Part shown: positions 7,004 to 14,728 of the stretch, one piece after another
How the letters are laid out: each line of letters starts with the position of its first letter
Numbering within the stretch: position 1 is the stretch's first letter
Source: Methylobacterium hispanicum
Lineage (GTDB): Bacteria; Pseudomonadota; Alphaproteobacteria; Rhizobiales; Beijerinckiaceae
Length of the DNA stretch: 64,000 bases
Reading direction: 5' to 3'
Assembly: GCF_022179285.1 (NCBI RefSeq)
Contig: NZ_BPQO01000010.1
Coordinates: 1-64,000 of the forward strand
Program-made: the position numbers and the translations under genes
The notes under the pieces: generated by a model
Seen by the model: only the letters and a program-made list of their open reading frames with translations
What the model was told of the DNA's origin: nothing
Databases searched by the model: none

Positions 7004-8725
7004 TCAGCCCGCGCGGCGGCGCGCCGCCACCACCCGGCTCAGCACGTGCGAGAGCTGCTCGACCGAGTAGGGCTTGTGCAGCAGCTCGAAGCCGTGCGTG
7101 CCCTCCTGGGCCAGCACGTGGCTGTAGCCGGAGGTCAGCACCACCGGCACCGCCGGCCAGCGCCGCCGGATCTCGCCCGCGAGATCGACCCCGTCTCGGC
7201 CCGGCATCACCACGTCGGAGAAGACCACGTCGAAGCGGCCGGAGGCCCGCTCCAGCTCGGCCACCGCCGCGTCGGCGTCGCGGACCCAGACCGTGCCGTA
7301 GCCGAGTTCGGCCAGCGTCTGCGTGGCGAAGCTGCCGACCTCGGCGTTGTCCTCCACCACCAGCACGCAGGTGCCGTGGCCGCGGCTCGGCCCAGGCTCC
7401 TGCGCGCCCGTCCGGGGCGCCGAGGCGGGTGCCTCGGCCCGCGGCAGGTAGAGCGTGAAGGTGGTGCCGCGCCCGAGCGCGCTGTCGACCGTGACCTCGC
7501 CGCCGGACTGCTTGGCGAAGCCGAAGACCTGGGAGAGGCCGAGCCCCGTGCCCTGGCCGACGCCCTTCGTGGTGAAGAAGGGCTCGAAGATGCGCGCCAG
7601 CACCTCCGGCGCGATGCCGGTGCCGGTGTCGCTCACCGAGACCGCCACGAAGCGGCCCCGCACCGGCATCTGGCCGCGCGAGGCCGGCACGGATTCGGTG
7701 GCCGCGACCTCGATCGTCAGCGTGCCCTCGCCCTCCATGGCGTCGCGGGCGTTGACCGCGATGTTGACGAGCGCGGTGTCGAACTGGCTCGGGTCGGCGT
7801 GGACGTAGCAGGGCAGGTCGGGCAGGCGCACGCCCACGCGGATGCGCGCGCCCGTCAGCGTGCCCACCATGTCGCCGATGGCCGCGACGCTCGCGCCCGC
7901 GTCGAAGGTCTCGGGCTGGAGCGCCTGCCGCCGCGCGAAGGCGAGGAGCTGGCCGGTGAGCTTGGCGGCCCGGTCCACGGTGTCGGAGATCGCCAGCACG
8001 TAGCGGGCGCGGCGCTCCTCGGGCAGCTCGCGCCGCTTCAGGAGGTCCGTGGACGACTTGATGACGGTGAGCAGGTTGTTGAAGTCGTGCGCCACGCCCC
8101 CCGTGAGCTGGCCCACCGCCTCCATCTTCTGCGACTGGCGCAGGGCGTCCTCGATCCGCTCGCGCTCCGCGATCTCGGCGGTGAGCCGGGCGTTGGCGGC
8201 GGCGAGCTCGTCGAGGCGCCCGCGCTGCTCGGTGAGGTCGGTCAGCACCCCGCAGAGGAGGGGCGCGCCGCCGTCGCGCTCCAGCCTGGCGAGCGAGAGG
8301 TGGACGGGGTGCTGGGCGCCCTCCGCGTCCCGAAAGCCGATCTCGGCCCGGGCCGGGGCCTCGGCCGCCCCGGCGAGGAGCGCGTCGAGGGCGCCTGCGT
8401 CCTGGGGCAGGACGAAGCGGCGCAGCGGCTGTCCGATCAGCCGCTCCTGGCGCAGGCCCAGCATCGCGGCGAGGCGGCGGTTGCCGTAGAGCAGCGTGCC
8501 CTCGGCCGAGAGCGTGAAGGCGCCCTCCTGGATCTGCTCGATCAGCACCCGGTAGGGCCGGTCGGCGTTCTCCAGGGTGTAGACGAGGCGCTCGCCGTCG
8601 GGCCCCTCGACCACGACCGCGTCGAAATCGCCCCGGCGGATCGCCGCGAGCGTGTCCTCGCTCTCCTCCAGCCGCGCCTCGAGCTCCGCGATGCGGGCGC
8701 GGGCGGCGGCGAGTTCAGCGCTCAT
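7004..8725 (-). CDS. Hybrid sensor histidine kinase with PAS and receiver domains
   Basis: A 573-residue cytoplasmic kinase. Order: N-terminal coiled coil (AELEARLEESEDTLAAIRRG), a PAS domain about 55-175 (EGAFTLSAEGTLLYGNRRLA), HisKA with GGVAHDFNNLLTVI carrying the phospho-His, HATPase with NIAVNARDAM, DTGTGIAPE and GTGLGLS, and a C-terminal receiver with VVFSDVVMPGRDG. No transmembrane helices are present. ATG 8725 (GGGGA upstream) overlaps the end of the preceding kaiB-like gene, so the kinase is translationally coupled to the Kai genes. It is a plausible output or input partner of KaiC. A GTG at 8731 is the alternative start. Confidence 0.9.
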   Translation of the reverse strand: MSAELAAARARIAELEARLEESEDTLAAIRRGDFDAVVVEGPDGERLVYTLENADRPYRVLIEQIQEGAFTLSAEGTLLYGNRRLAAMLGLRQERLIGQPLRRFVLPQDAGALDALLAGAAEAPARAEIGFRDAEGAQHPVHLSLARLERDGGAPLLCGVLTDLTEQRGRLDELAAANARLTAEIAERERIEDALRQSQKMEAVGQLTGGVAHDFNNLLTVIKSSTDLLKRRELPEERRARYVLAISDTVDRAAKLTGQLLAFARRQALQPETFDAGASVAAIGDMVGTLTGARIRVGVRLPDLPCYVHADPSQFDTALVNIAVNARDAMEGEGTLTIEVAATESVPASRGQMPVRGRFVAVSVSDTGTGIAPEVLARIFEPFFTTKGVGQGTGLGLSQVFGFAKQSGGEVTVDSALGRGTTFTLYLPRAEAPASAPRTGAQEPGPSRGHGTCVLVVEDNAEVGSFATQTLAELGYGTVWVRDADAAVAELERASGRFDVVFSDVVMPGRDGVDLAGEIRRRWPAVPVVLTSGYSHVLAQEGTHGFELLHKPYSVEQLSHVLSRVVAARRRAG

Positions 8726-9059
8726 CGGCACGTCCCCGGGCCTCCGCGGGCGCTCCCTCGGCCGCGTCGAGCCCGAGTCCGTGCAGGATGCGGCGCGCGT
8801 CCGTGAGGTCGCCGGCCACGCGGCGCGTCGGGCCGGGGCTCACCCGCACCAGGGTCGGGGCGGCGACCACCCGGTCGGCCTCGGCGAGCTGGGGCTGCTG
8901 GTAGAGATCGACGACCTCCAGCTCGTAGGCCGGCAGGTGCGCGTCGCGCAGGTGCCGGACCGCCTCGACGGTCCGGCTCGAGCGCGGCGAGGTGCCGGCG
9001 ATGAACAGGCGCAGCAGGGGCCGGCCGTCCGCGGGCAGGGGGCCGAGGACGCGGCTCAA
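8715..9059 (-). CDS. kaiB: KaiB-like protein, second copy
   Basis: A 114-residue protein of the KaiB thioredoxin-like family: [20 protein letters not shown], then [18 protein letters not shown], then [20 protein letters not shown], matching the KaiB order (strand-helix, VIDxxxxPxLA, ATPTLVK). It starts at TTG 9059, overlapping the stop of the first kaiB by TTGA, and its stop overlaps the kinase start. It has an extra C-terminal Ala/Glu-rich tail and is more divergent than the other copy. KaiB binds KaiC; whether this copy binds KaiC or the kinase is unknown. Confidence 0.8.
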   Translation of the reverse strand: MSRVLGPLPADGRPLLRLFIAGTSPRSSRTVEAVRHLRDAHLPAYELEVVDLYQQPQLAEADRVVAAPTLVRVSPGPTRRVAGDLTDARRILHGLGLDAAEGAPAEARGRADER

Positions 9060-9406
9060 GGCGCGTCCTTCGGGCGGATGTCGAGCCCGACCAGCACCTT
9101 CTCGGTGTTCGAGAGGTCGCCGATGATGCGCTTGAGCGGGGAGGGCAGGCGACGCACCAGCGTCGGGATCGCCAGGATCTGGTCGCCGGCCGCGAGCTTC
9201 GGGTTCTTCATCAGGTCGATGACCTCGATGTCGTAGCGGCCGGCGAGGTGCTCCTCGCAGAAGCGCCGCAGGTTCGCCGTCGCGGCGAGCGACTTGGCGG
9301 TCTGCCCGGCCACGTAGAGGCGCAGGTGGTAGTGGTTGGGGTCGAGGTCAGCCTCGGCGCCCTCGTCGGGGGCCTGCCCCTTCTCCAAGCCCTTGTCGTC
9401 GCTCAT
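9056..9406 (-). CDS. kaiB: KaiB circadian-clock-type protein, first copy
   Basis: A 116-residue Kai[41 protein letters not shown] and [19 protein letters not shown] correspond closely to the cyanobacterial family core. The first 24 residues are an acidic extension absent from the roughly 100-residue cyanobacterial protein. GAGGAG precedes ATG 9406 by eight bases. The gene begins 12 bases after kaiC. KaiB binds the KaiC hexamer on its CI ring in cyanobacteria; here it most likely serves a KaiA-less timer or stress switch. Confidence 0.9.
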   Translation of the reverse strand: MSDDKGLEKGQAPDEGAEADLDPNHYHLRLYVAGQTAKSLAATANLRRFCEEHLAGRYDIEVIDLMKNPKLAAGDQILAIPTLVRRLPSPLKRIIGDLSNTEKVLVGLDIRPKDAP

Positions 9407-9418
9407 CGGATCGGCTCC

Positions 9419-11104
9419 TCAGCTCGCCGCGCCGCGCCGGGCCGCGCGCTCGCGCCGCTCGGCCTCCAGCCGCCCCTCGCGCGCCTCGGTCTCGCCGAGG
9501 AGCACGCTCTCCTCCTCCTCGGCCGCCTCGAGCCCGGCGCGCAGCTCGGCGATCTGGCGCTCGATCGCGTCGCGGCGGCGGGCGATCTCGCGGCGGCGGC
9601 GCTCGGCCTCCTGCCGGAGCCGCAGCGCCTCGGCCCGCTCCTCGGCCTCCCGGACGAGGCGGGCGGTGCCGGTGAGCACGCCCGCCGGCCCGATATAGGC
9701 CTCGACGAGCTGGATGCCCGCCGACGACATCCGGAACTCGCGCACCTGATGCGAGTGGCTCATGCCCCGGGCCTTGATGACGTAGAGCGTGCGGGTGCGC
9801 TCGCCGTTGGCCTCGACGTTGAGGAGCTTGACCCAGGCGTCCATCAGCGAGGAGACGCCGAACTCGTCCTGGGCGTCGAACCCGCCCTCGGTGCGCAGGC
9901 TGGTGAAGACGGCCGTGATGCCGCGGCTCTTCAGGAGATCGACCATGCGCAGCAGCGTGGCCTGCAGCTCGCTCGCGGGGCCGCGCAGCGCCGAGAGCGG
10001 GTCGATCACCACGAGGCTCGGGGCGAACAGGTCGATGTCCCTGTGCATGCGGGCGAGGTGCGTCTCCAGCCCGTAGAGGCTCGGCCGTGCCGCCTCGAAG
10101 CGCAGCAGGCCCGAATCCACGTGGGCCTGCAGGTCGAGGCCGATCGAGCGGGCGTTGCGGGCGATCTGGTGCCCGCTCTCCTCGAACACGAAGGCCATGC
10201 AGCGCTCGCCCCGGGCGCAGGCCGCCGCGATCATGCTCGACGCGATCATGGTCTTGCCGGTGCCGGCCTCGCCCGAGATCAGGATGCCGGAGCCGCGGTG
10301 GAAGCCGCCGGGCGCCAGCATCGCGTCGAGGCCCGGGACGCCGGACGAGATCACGCCCTCGGTCACGCCGTAGTCGAGATCCGCCGAGGTGACGGGCAGG
10401 ACGCTGATGCCCTCGGCGTCGATCAGGAACGGGTACTCGTTGGTGCCGTGGGCCGAGCCGCGGTACTTCACCACGCGCAGGCGCCGCGTGGTGATCTGGT
10501 CCTCGACCCGGTTGTCGAGCAGCACCACGCAGTCGGAGACGTACTCCTCCAGCCCCTGGCGGGTGAGCTGGCCGCCGCCGCGCTCGCCCGTGATGATCGC
10601 GGTCAAGCCCCGGTCCTTGATCCAGCCGAACAGGCGGCGGAGTTCCGCGCGCAGCACCGTCTCGTCCGTGAAGGCGGCGAACAGCGTCTCGATCGTGTCG
10701 AGCACCACGCGCTTGGCGCCGATCGAATCGACCGCGAAGCCGATGCGGATGAACAGCCCCTCCAGGTCGTAGGCGCCGGTCTCCTCGATCTCGCTGCGCT
10801 CGACGCGGACGTGATCGACCGCGAGCCGGCCCTCGGCCACGAGCCCGTCGATGTCGTAGCCGAGCGAGGCGACGTTGGCGGCGATGTCCTCGGCGCGCTC
10901 CTCGAAGCTCACGAAGACGCCGGGCTCGCCGTGGAGCATCGCGCCGTTGACCAGGAAGGTGGTGGCGAACAGCGTCTTGCCGCAGCCGGCCGCGCCGCAG
11001 ACGAGCGTCGGTCGCCCGGCGGGAAGGCCCCCGAAGGTGATCTCGTCGAATCCTGTGATGCCGGTCCGGACCTTGTCCAGCTCCGGCCTGCGATCGCGCT
11101 CCAC
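9419..11104 (-). CDS. kaiC: KaiC, double RecA-type ATPase/kinase
   Basis: A 561-residue KaiC. CI domain: TGITGFDEITFGGLPAGRPT, Walker A GAAGCGKT, Walker B VVLDTIE. CII domain: Walker A GEAGTGKT, Walker B LVVIDPL. The segment VSSLMD (about residues 417-422) aligns with the S431/T432 phosphosite region of Synechococcus KaiC, giving a Ser-Ser pair. The final 75 residues are a charged coiled coil (EAERRRREIARRR) not found in the cyanobacterial protein. GTG 11104 is chosen because family similarity starts there; ATG 11173 would add 23 unrelated residues. It is the first gene of a four-gene operon. Confidence 0.92.
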   Translation of the reverse strand: MERDRRPELDKVRTGITGFDEITFGGLPAGRPTLVCGAAGCGKTLFATTFLVNGAMLHGEPGVFVSFEERAEDIAANVASLGYDIDGLVAEGRLAVDHVRVERSEIEETGAYDLEGLFIRIGFAVDSIGAKRVVLDTIETLFAAFTDETVLRAELRRLFGWIKDRGLTAIITGERGGGQLTRQGLEEYVSDCVVLLDNRVEDQITTRRLRVVKYRGSAHGTNEYPFLIDAEGISVLPVTSADLDYGVTEGVISSGVPGLDAMLAPGGFHRGSGILISGEAGTGKTMIASSMIAAACARGERCMAFVFEESGHQIARNARSIGLDLQAHVDSGLLRFEAARPSLYGLETHLARMHRDIDLFAPSLVVIDPLSALRGPASELQATLLRMVDLLKSRGITAVFTSLRTEGGFDAQDEFGVSSLMDAWVKLLNVEANGERTRTLYVIKARGMSHSHQVREFRMSSAGIQLVEAYIGPAGVLTGTARLVREAEERAEALRLRQEAERRRREIARRRDAIERQIAELRAGLEAAEEEESVLLGETEAREGRLEAERRERAARRGAAS

Positions 11105-11180
11105 TGCTCGCCTATCCCCGGTTGCAACCGCCCGGTCCGGCCGTACTGCATGGGCGGAGCCGCAGCAATACAAGGTGGCG

Positions 11181-12299
11181 TCAGCGCCCGCGCAGGACCC
11201 CGGCGAGGAGTGCGGGGGTGGCCCGCGCCAGGAGGCGGGCCCCGCGCAAGGTCTCGGCGGCCTCGCCGGGCGCCCCCCGGATCGCGGCCAGCGCGAGCCG
11301 CATCGGCACCTGGGCCAGGAAGGCGGTGGCCAGCAGCGCCAGCGCCGTGGCCCGGCCGTGATGCTTGGCGGCGTACTGCACCCCGGCGCGCAGGATGTAG
11401 AACAGGCGGTGCGCCCGGGCCTGCCGGGTCGTGCCCTGGCCGGCGTGTCCGATCACCGCGCCGGCCACGTGCCGGACGGCGTATCCGGCCGCGCGGGCGC
11501 GCCGGCAGAGATCGACGTCCTCGTAGTAGACGAAGAAGCGCTCGTCGAAGCCGCCGAGGCCCGCGAACAGGGGGCGCCGGATCATCAGGAAGGCGCCCAT
11601 CACCTGATCGACGGCGCGGTCCTCGGCGTGGTCCCACGCGGTCATGAAGTGGCTCGGCACGAGGCCGAGCCGGTCGAGGGCGAGCGCCTGTCCCAGCAGG
11701 CTCGCGGCGGTCGGCGCCCGGGCGCAGCTGCGCTCGACCGTGCCGTCGTCGGCGATCTGGCGGGCGCCGACGATGCCGGTGCCGGGTTCGGCCAGGAGGG
11801 CCGCGCGGGCCGTGAGCAGGGCCGGGCCCTCGACCCGGGTGTCGGGGTTGAGGAACAGGATCGCCTCGGCGTCCCCGGCCGCCGCGCCGATGTTGCAGGC
11901 CCGCGCGAAGCCGAGGTTTTCGGTGCTGCGGATGACCCGCAGCGCGAATCTCCCTCCCCCCTCTGCGGGGGAGGGTGGCCCCCGAAGGGGGTCGGGAGAG
12001 GGGAGCGACGCTGAAAGGAAGGGCTGCGAACCTCCCGACGGGCTCGCCTCTTCCGGAAGCCGGCTTCCCCTCTCCCGACCCTTGCTCACGCAAGGGCCAT
12101 CCTCCCCCGCAGAGGGGGGAGGGAGAGCTTCGGGGCCGAACGCTTCCAGCGCCTCGGCCGACCCGTCCGTCGAGGCGTTGTCGACCACCACCACCCGCAG
12201 GTCGAGCGCCCCCGCGGCGCGCGCGAGGCTCGCGACGCAGGCCTCGACCAGCGCGCCGCCGTTCCAGTTGACGATCACGACGTCGAGGGCAGGGATCAC
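11181..12299 (-). CDS. Family 2 glycosyltransferase carrying an in-frame repeat insertion
   Basis: A 372-residue GT-A glycosyltransferase of the rhamnosyltransferase-like group. ALDVVIVNWNGGALVEACVA and VVVDNASTDGSAEALEAFGP form the nucleotide-binding start, and FLNPDT is the DxD-like metal site. FDERFFVYYEDVDLCRRARA is the acceptor-site signature. Between VVVDNASTDG and RVIRSTENLGFARACNIG, which normally lie close together, about 60 foreign residues (58-119) are encoded by a palindromic element with inverted ends. GTG 12299 overlaps the upstream gene's stop. The product probably adds a sugar to a surface polysaccharide. Confidence 0.85.
   Translation of the reverse strand: MIPALDVVIVNWNGGALVEACVASLARAAGALDLRVVVVDNASTDGSAEALEAFGPEALPPPSAGEDGPCVSKGRERGSRLPEEASPSGGSQPFLSASLPSPDPLRGPPSPAEGGGRFALRVIRSTENLGFARACNIGAAAGDAEAILFLNPDTRVEGPALLTARAALLAEPGTGIVGARQIADDGTVERSCARAPTAASLLGQALALDRLGLVPSHFMTAWDHAEDRAVDQVMGAFLMIRRPLFAGLGGFDERFFVYYEDVDLCRRARAAGYAVRHVAGAVIGHAGQGTTRQARAHRLFYILRAGVQYAAKHHGRATALALLATAFLAQVPMRLALAAIRGAPGEAAETLRGARLLARATPALLAGVLRGR
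11949..12126. mobile_element. MITE-like element, family D, inside a glycosyltransferase gene
   Basis: A 178-bp segment bounded by inverted repeats of about 34 bp with one mismatch. The left end is TCTCCCTCCCCCCTCTGCGG (11949-11968, continuing to about 11982) and the right end (about 12093-12126) is its reverse complement. Each end is itself palindromic. The same ends bound 63181-63373 with a different interior. No transposase is encoded. It is read through in frame by the host gene. Confidence 0.8.
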
Positions 12300-13255
12300 G
12301 GCAGGTCCCGGGGCGGTCCGAGGCGGCCCATGAGGCCGTCGCGCAGGGCGGCGAGGAGGCGGGAGAGCACGCGGGGGCGATAGCCCGCGTCGCGCCAGTA
12401 AAGGAGCACCTGCACCGGCAGGTAGAGGCCCTGGCGCAGCTTCCAGCCCGCGGGCAGGTGGGGCAGGCGCAGGCCGTAGGCGCTGTTGCGCAGGTAGGTC
12501 GCCATGCGGAACAGGGGCTGGCGCGGCATGGCGAGGCCGAAGGGCCCCCGGATCGTGCCGCTGCCGACATGGTGGGCGAGCCCGGCCTCCGGGGCCATCC
12601 AGCAGCTGTACCCGCGCGCCCAGGCGCGGAAGCACCATTCGAGATCGACCGCATCGATGAAGTAGTCGGCCCGGAACGGGCCGATGCGGGCGAAGGCCGC
12701 CAGATCGACGAGGGAGCCGGAGGTCGCCAGGAAATCCACCGGCACCAGGCCGTCACGGGGGGCCTTGCCGGCGTGGACCGGGTAGGCCGGCGCCTTGTGG
12801 CCGGCGCCTGCGAGCGGGCGCGGCCCGATCACGGCGGGCGGCGGGCTCGCGCCGTCGAGCCGATCCGCCGCGGCCAGCAGCGCGCGCAGCATCTCGCCCT
12901 GCGGGCCGGCATCCTGGTCGAGCAGGAGGATGCGGCGCGCGCCGAGCCCGGTCGCGGTCTCCGCGAGGGCGTTCAGCGCCGCGGCGATGCCGAGGTTGCG
13001 GCCGGCCGAGAGCAGCCGGATGCCGGCGCGCTCCAGGGCCTCGGCCGCGCCGGCCGGCAGGCCGCCGTTGTCGAAGGCCAGGACCGGCCCGGGACTCGCC
13101 GCGGCGAGGCGGCAGACCGCCTCCACCTGCGCGGGACTCGGCCGGAACAGCGTGAGGCCGACGGCGACGCTCGCGGGATCGCTGCCGGACACCGTCTCCC
13201 TCCGCTCCCGCCCGAACCGAGGCGCGTCAGTGGCCCCCCGGGCGGTCGCGGTCAA
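12296..13255 (-). CDS. Family 2 glycosyltransferase, rhamnosyltransferase-like
   Basis: A 319-residue glycosyltransferase: VGLTLFRPSPAQVEAVCRLA at the start, RNLGIAAALNALAETATGLG, and LLLDQDAG as the DxD motif. FIDAVDLEWCFRAWARGY is the acceptor-side motif of WbbL/RfbN-type rhamnosyltransferases, with HHVGSGTIRG downstream. The C-terminus contains a membrane-associating basic and hydrophobic helix. ATG 13255 is used; GTG 13192 (VSGSDPASVAVG) would remove a 21-residue polar leader. The next gene starts within its stop codon, so the pair is translationally coupled and probably acts on one surface glycan. Confidence 0.8.
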   Translation of the reverse strand: MTATARGATDAPRFGRERRETVSGSDPASVAVGLTLFRPSPAQVEAVCRLAAASPGPVLAFDNGGLPAGAAEALERAGIRLLSAGRNLGIAAALNALAETATGLGARRILLLDQDAGPQGEMLRALLAAADRLDGASPPPAVIGPRPLAGAGHKAPAYPVHAGKAPRDGLVPVDFLATSGSLVDLAAFARIGPFRADYFIDAVDLEWCFRAWARGYSCWMAPEAGLAHHVGSGTIRGPFGLAMPRQPLFRMATYLRNSAYGLRLPHLPAGWKLRQGLYLPVQVLLYWRDAGYRPRVLSRLLAALRDGLMGRLGPPRDLP

Positions 13256-13277
13256 CCGGTCCGGCCGTTCTGACCGG

Positions 13278-13439
13278 TCACGCGATCAGACGGCCCGCGC
13301 CGAACAGGAAGCCGAACACCACCATGATGAACACGATCAGCCCCGCGATGATCGCGATGGTCTGGAAGGACTGGCGCTTGGCCCGCTCGGAATAGGCGAG
13401 GGCGCGGGGGGCGGCGGGATCCTGGGGCGTGTCGGGCAT
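13278..13439 (-). CDS. Small single-pass membrane protein, hypothetical
   Basis: A 53-residue protein with a hydrophilic N-terminus (DPAAPRALAYSERAKRQ) and one helix, TIAIIAGLIVFIMVVFGFLF. The pattern, a short cytosolic basic stretch and then a C-terminal helix, is that of a small integral inner-membrane protein. An in-frame ATG at 13466 would add nine residues. The downstream glycosyltransferases run in the same direction. Function unknown. Confidence 0.6.
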   Translation of the reverse strand: MPDTPQDPAAPRALAYSERAKRQSFQTIAIIAGLIVFIMVVFGFLFGAGRLIA

Positions 13440-13576
13440 GGGCGGCGTCCGTTCGGGGAAGGGCACGGCACGTCAAAGCGGCAGGACGCGATCGGCTCCC
13501 ACGTCGCGCGTGCCGGGGCGCACGATGCGGGACGCGGGCCTGCCCGGGCGAGCGCGTCCTCGGGGTGGCACGCGAA

Positions 13577-13608
13577 GCTCTCCCTCCTCCCTCTGCGGGG
13601 GAGGGAGA
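13577..13608. repeat. Solo family D end repeat
   Basis: A single palindromic end, CTCCCTC followed by CTCCCTCTGCGGGGGAGGG, identical in layout to the termini of the 178-bp element in the glycosyltransferase. It lies in the 273-bp gap between the small membrane gene and the DUF1989 gene. No second end is nearby, so it is a relic or a stand-alone palindromic unit. Confidence 0.7.
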
Positions 13609-13712
13609 ACGCGCGGGCCGGCTCCGAGAGGTGCGAACGTGGCAGCCCGCACGGGCAGAGAGCCCATCGCGGCTCGCCCCAACACCTCCGAAACGACCCA
13701 TCACAAGATGTA

Positions 13713-14294
13713 TCACGCGATCTCGTACTGGATCGGCTTGAAGGCGTAGTTGTTCGATTGCAGCGCCGAGCAGGCGGTGAGCCCGACGATCAGGTCCTCG
13801 CGCGCCTCGAAGGTCACGTGGTCGCCCGCCCGGCTCAGGGGGGGGCGGACCTCCAGCGCGCCGCTCGCGCCGTCCACCGCCACGTTCATGAAGACGTTGA
13901 AGGCCACGGGGATCCGGTCCGGCCCGATACCGTAGGGCGCCAGCGCGTGCGCGAGGTTGCCGAAGCAGCCCCGGTGGGGCTCGGTGTCGCCGTAGATGAT
14001 CCGGAAGGTGTCGGCCGAGCAGGGGGTGAGCAGGAAGTCGTGCCGCCCGACCGTGTCGGCCACGATCTCCAGGAGCACGTTCGAGCGGTTCGAGTAGAGC
14101 TTGTCGCCGGTCGTCAGGAAGATGCGGCTGGCATAGTCCAGCGTGCGGCCCGACGAGATCACCTCGTCGATGTCGTCGCGCCGGAAGGCGAGGAGGTCGG
14201 CCACCTGCTCGCCCTGCGGGTCGATCACGGTGAGGCGCTGGCCCCGGTCGAGGGTGAAGGCGGTGCCGGAGCGCGGTGGGATCTCGTGGCGCAT
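13713..14294 (-). CDS. DUF1989 / urea carboxylase-associated family protein
   Basis: A 193-residue protein of the DUF1989 family: IPPRSGTAFTLDRGQRLTVI, DPQGEQVADLLAFRRDD, GRTLDYASRIFLTTGDKLYS and LLTPCSADTFRI (the conserved cysteine). IPVAFNVFMNVAVDG and TACSALQSNNYAFKPIQYEI follow. Family members accompany urea carboxylase or allophanate hydrolase in other bacteria, but no such genes lie here. The fold is cupin-like. The catalytic role is not established for this orphan copy. Length matches the family. Confidence 0.8.
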   Translation of the reverse strand: MRHEIPPRSGTAFTLDRGQRLTVIDPQGEQVADLLAFRRDDIDEVISSGRTLDYASRIFLTTGDKLYSNRSNVLLEIVADTVGRHDFLLTPCSADTFRIIYGDTEPHRGCFGNLAHALAPYGIGPDRIPVAFNVFMNVAVDGASGALEVRPPLSRAGDHVTFEAREDLIVGLTACSALQSNNYAFKPIQYEIA

Positions 14295-14728
14295 GGGGAG
14301 GGTTGGTCTCAGGGTTCGTCTGCGGACGGGGTCGGGCCGGGGCGGCCTCCCCGGCTTGGCAACGCGGCAGGCGGCCGAGCGTCACCGGCCCCATGCCGGC
14401 GGGGATGCGGGTCGGCGGAGGAGATCGGTGTCGCGCACCGGGCCCGCACGAAACGGATCCCGCGCGATGTCCCCGGGCGCGACAATGGGAGGCTTTGCGT
14501 CCTGCCGGGCACGGGGCTATCTGGCAATCGCAGAACAAGAGACAGCCGAATCAGCGCGGTCCCCGAGGGCGATCCTCGGGACGATCGGCGCGGTCGAGCA
14601 TGTCAGGGTAACGCGCGGCGCGGGGCACGGAATCTTGCGTGTCCCCGGCGTTGCGCTAGGGAGGGGGCGCCCGCGCGGCCGAGGCCCGTTCGTGGCCAGA
14701 GCCCTTCTGTACGAGGCCGTCGCCTGAC
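14295..14728. other. 434-bp intergenic region between divergent genes
   Basis: It separates the divergent DUF1989 and MHS-transporter genes, so both promoters should be here. The only local structure I see is a short hairpin, CCGAGGGCGATCCTCGG, near 14563-14579, and a purine-rich GAGG before ATG 14729. No repeat-family member and no convincing open frame was found. Confidence 0.5.

Noticed and set aside
9248..11647. A 799-codon rightward frame opposite kaiC and a kaiB
   Set aside because: It covers KaiC and KaiB, whose motifs are unambiguous on the minus strand. The translation is His/Ala/Asp/Arg-rich shadow sequence.
11949..12126. Repeated GC-rich palindromes considered as CRISPR-like units
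   Set aside because: There are only two ends per element, no regular spacers and no cas genes. The layout is inverted rather than direct, so MITE-like is the better reading.
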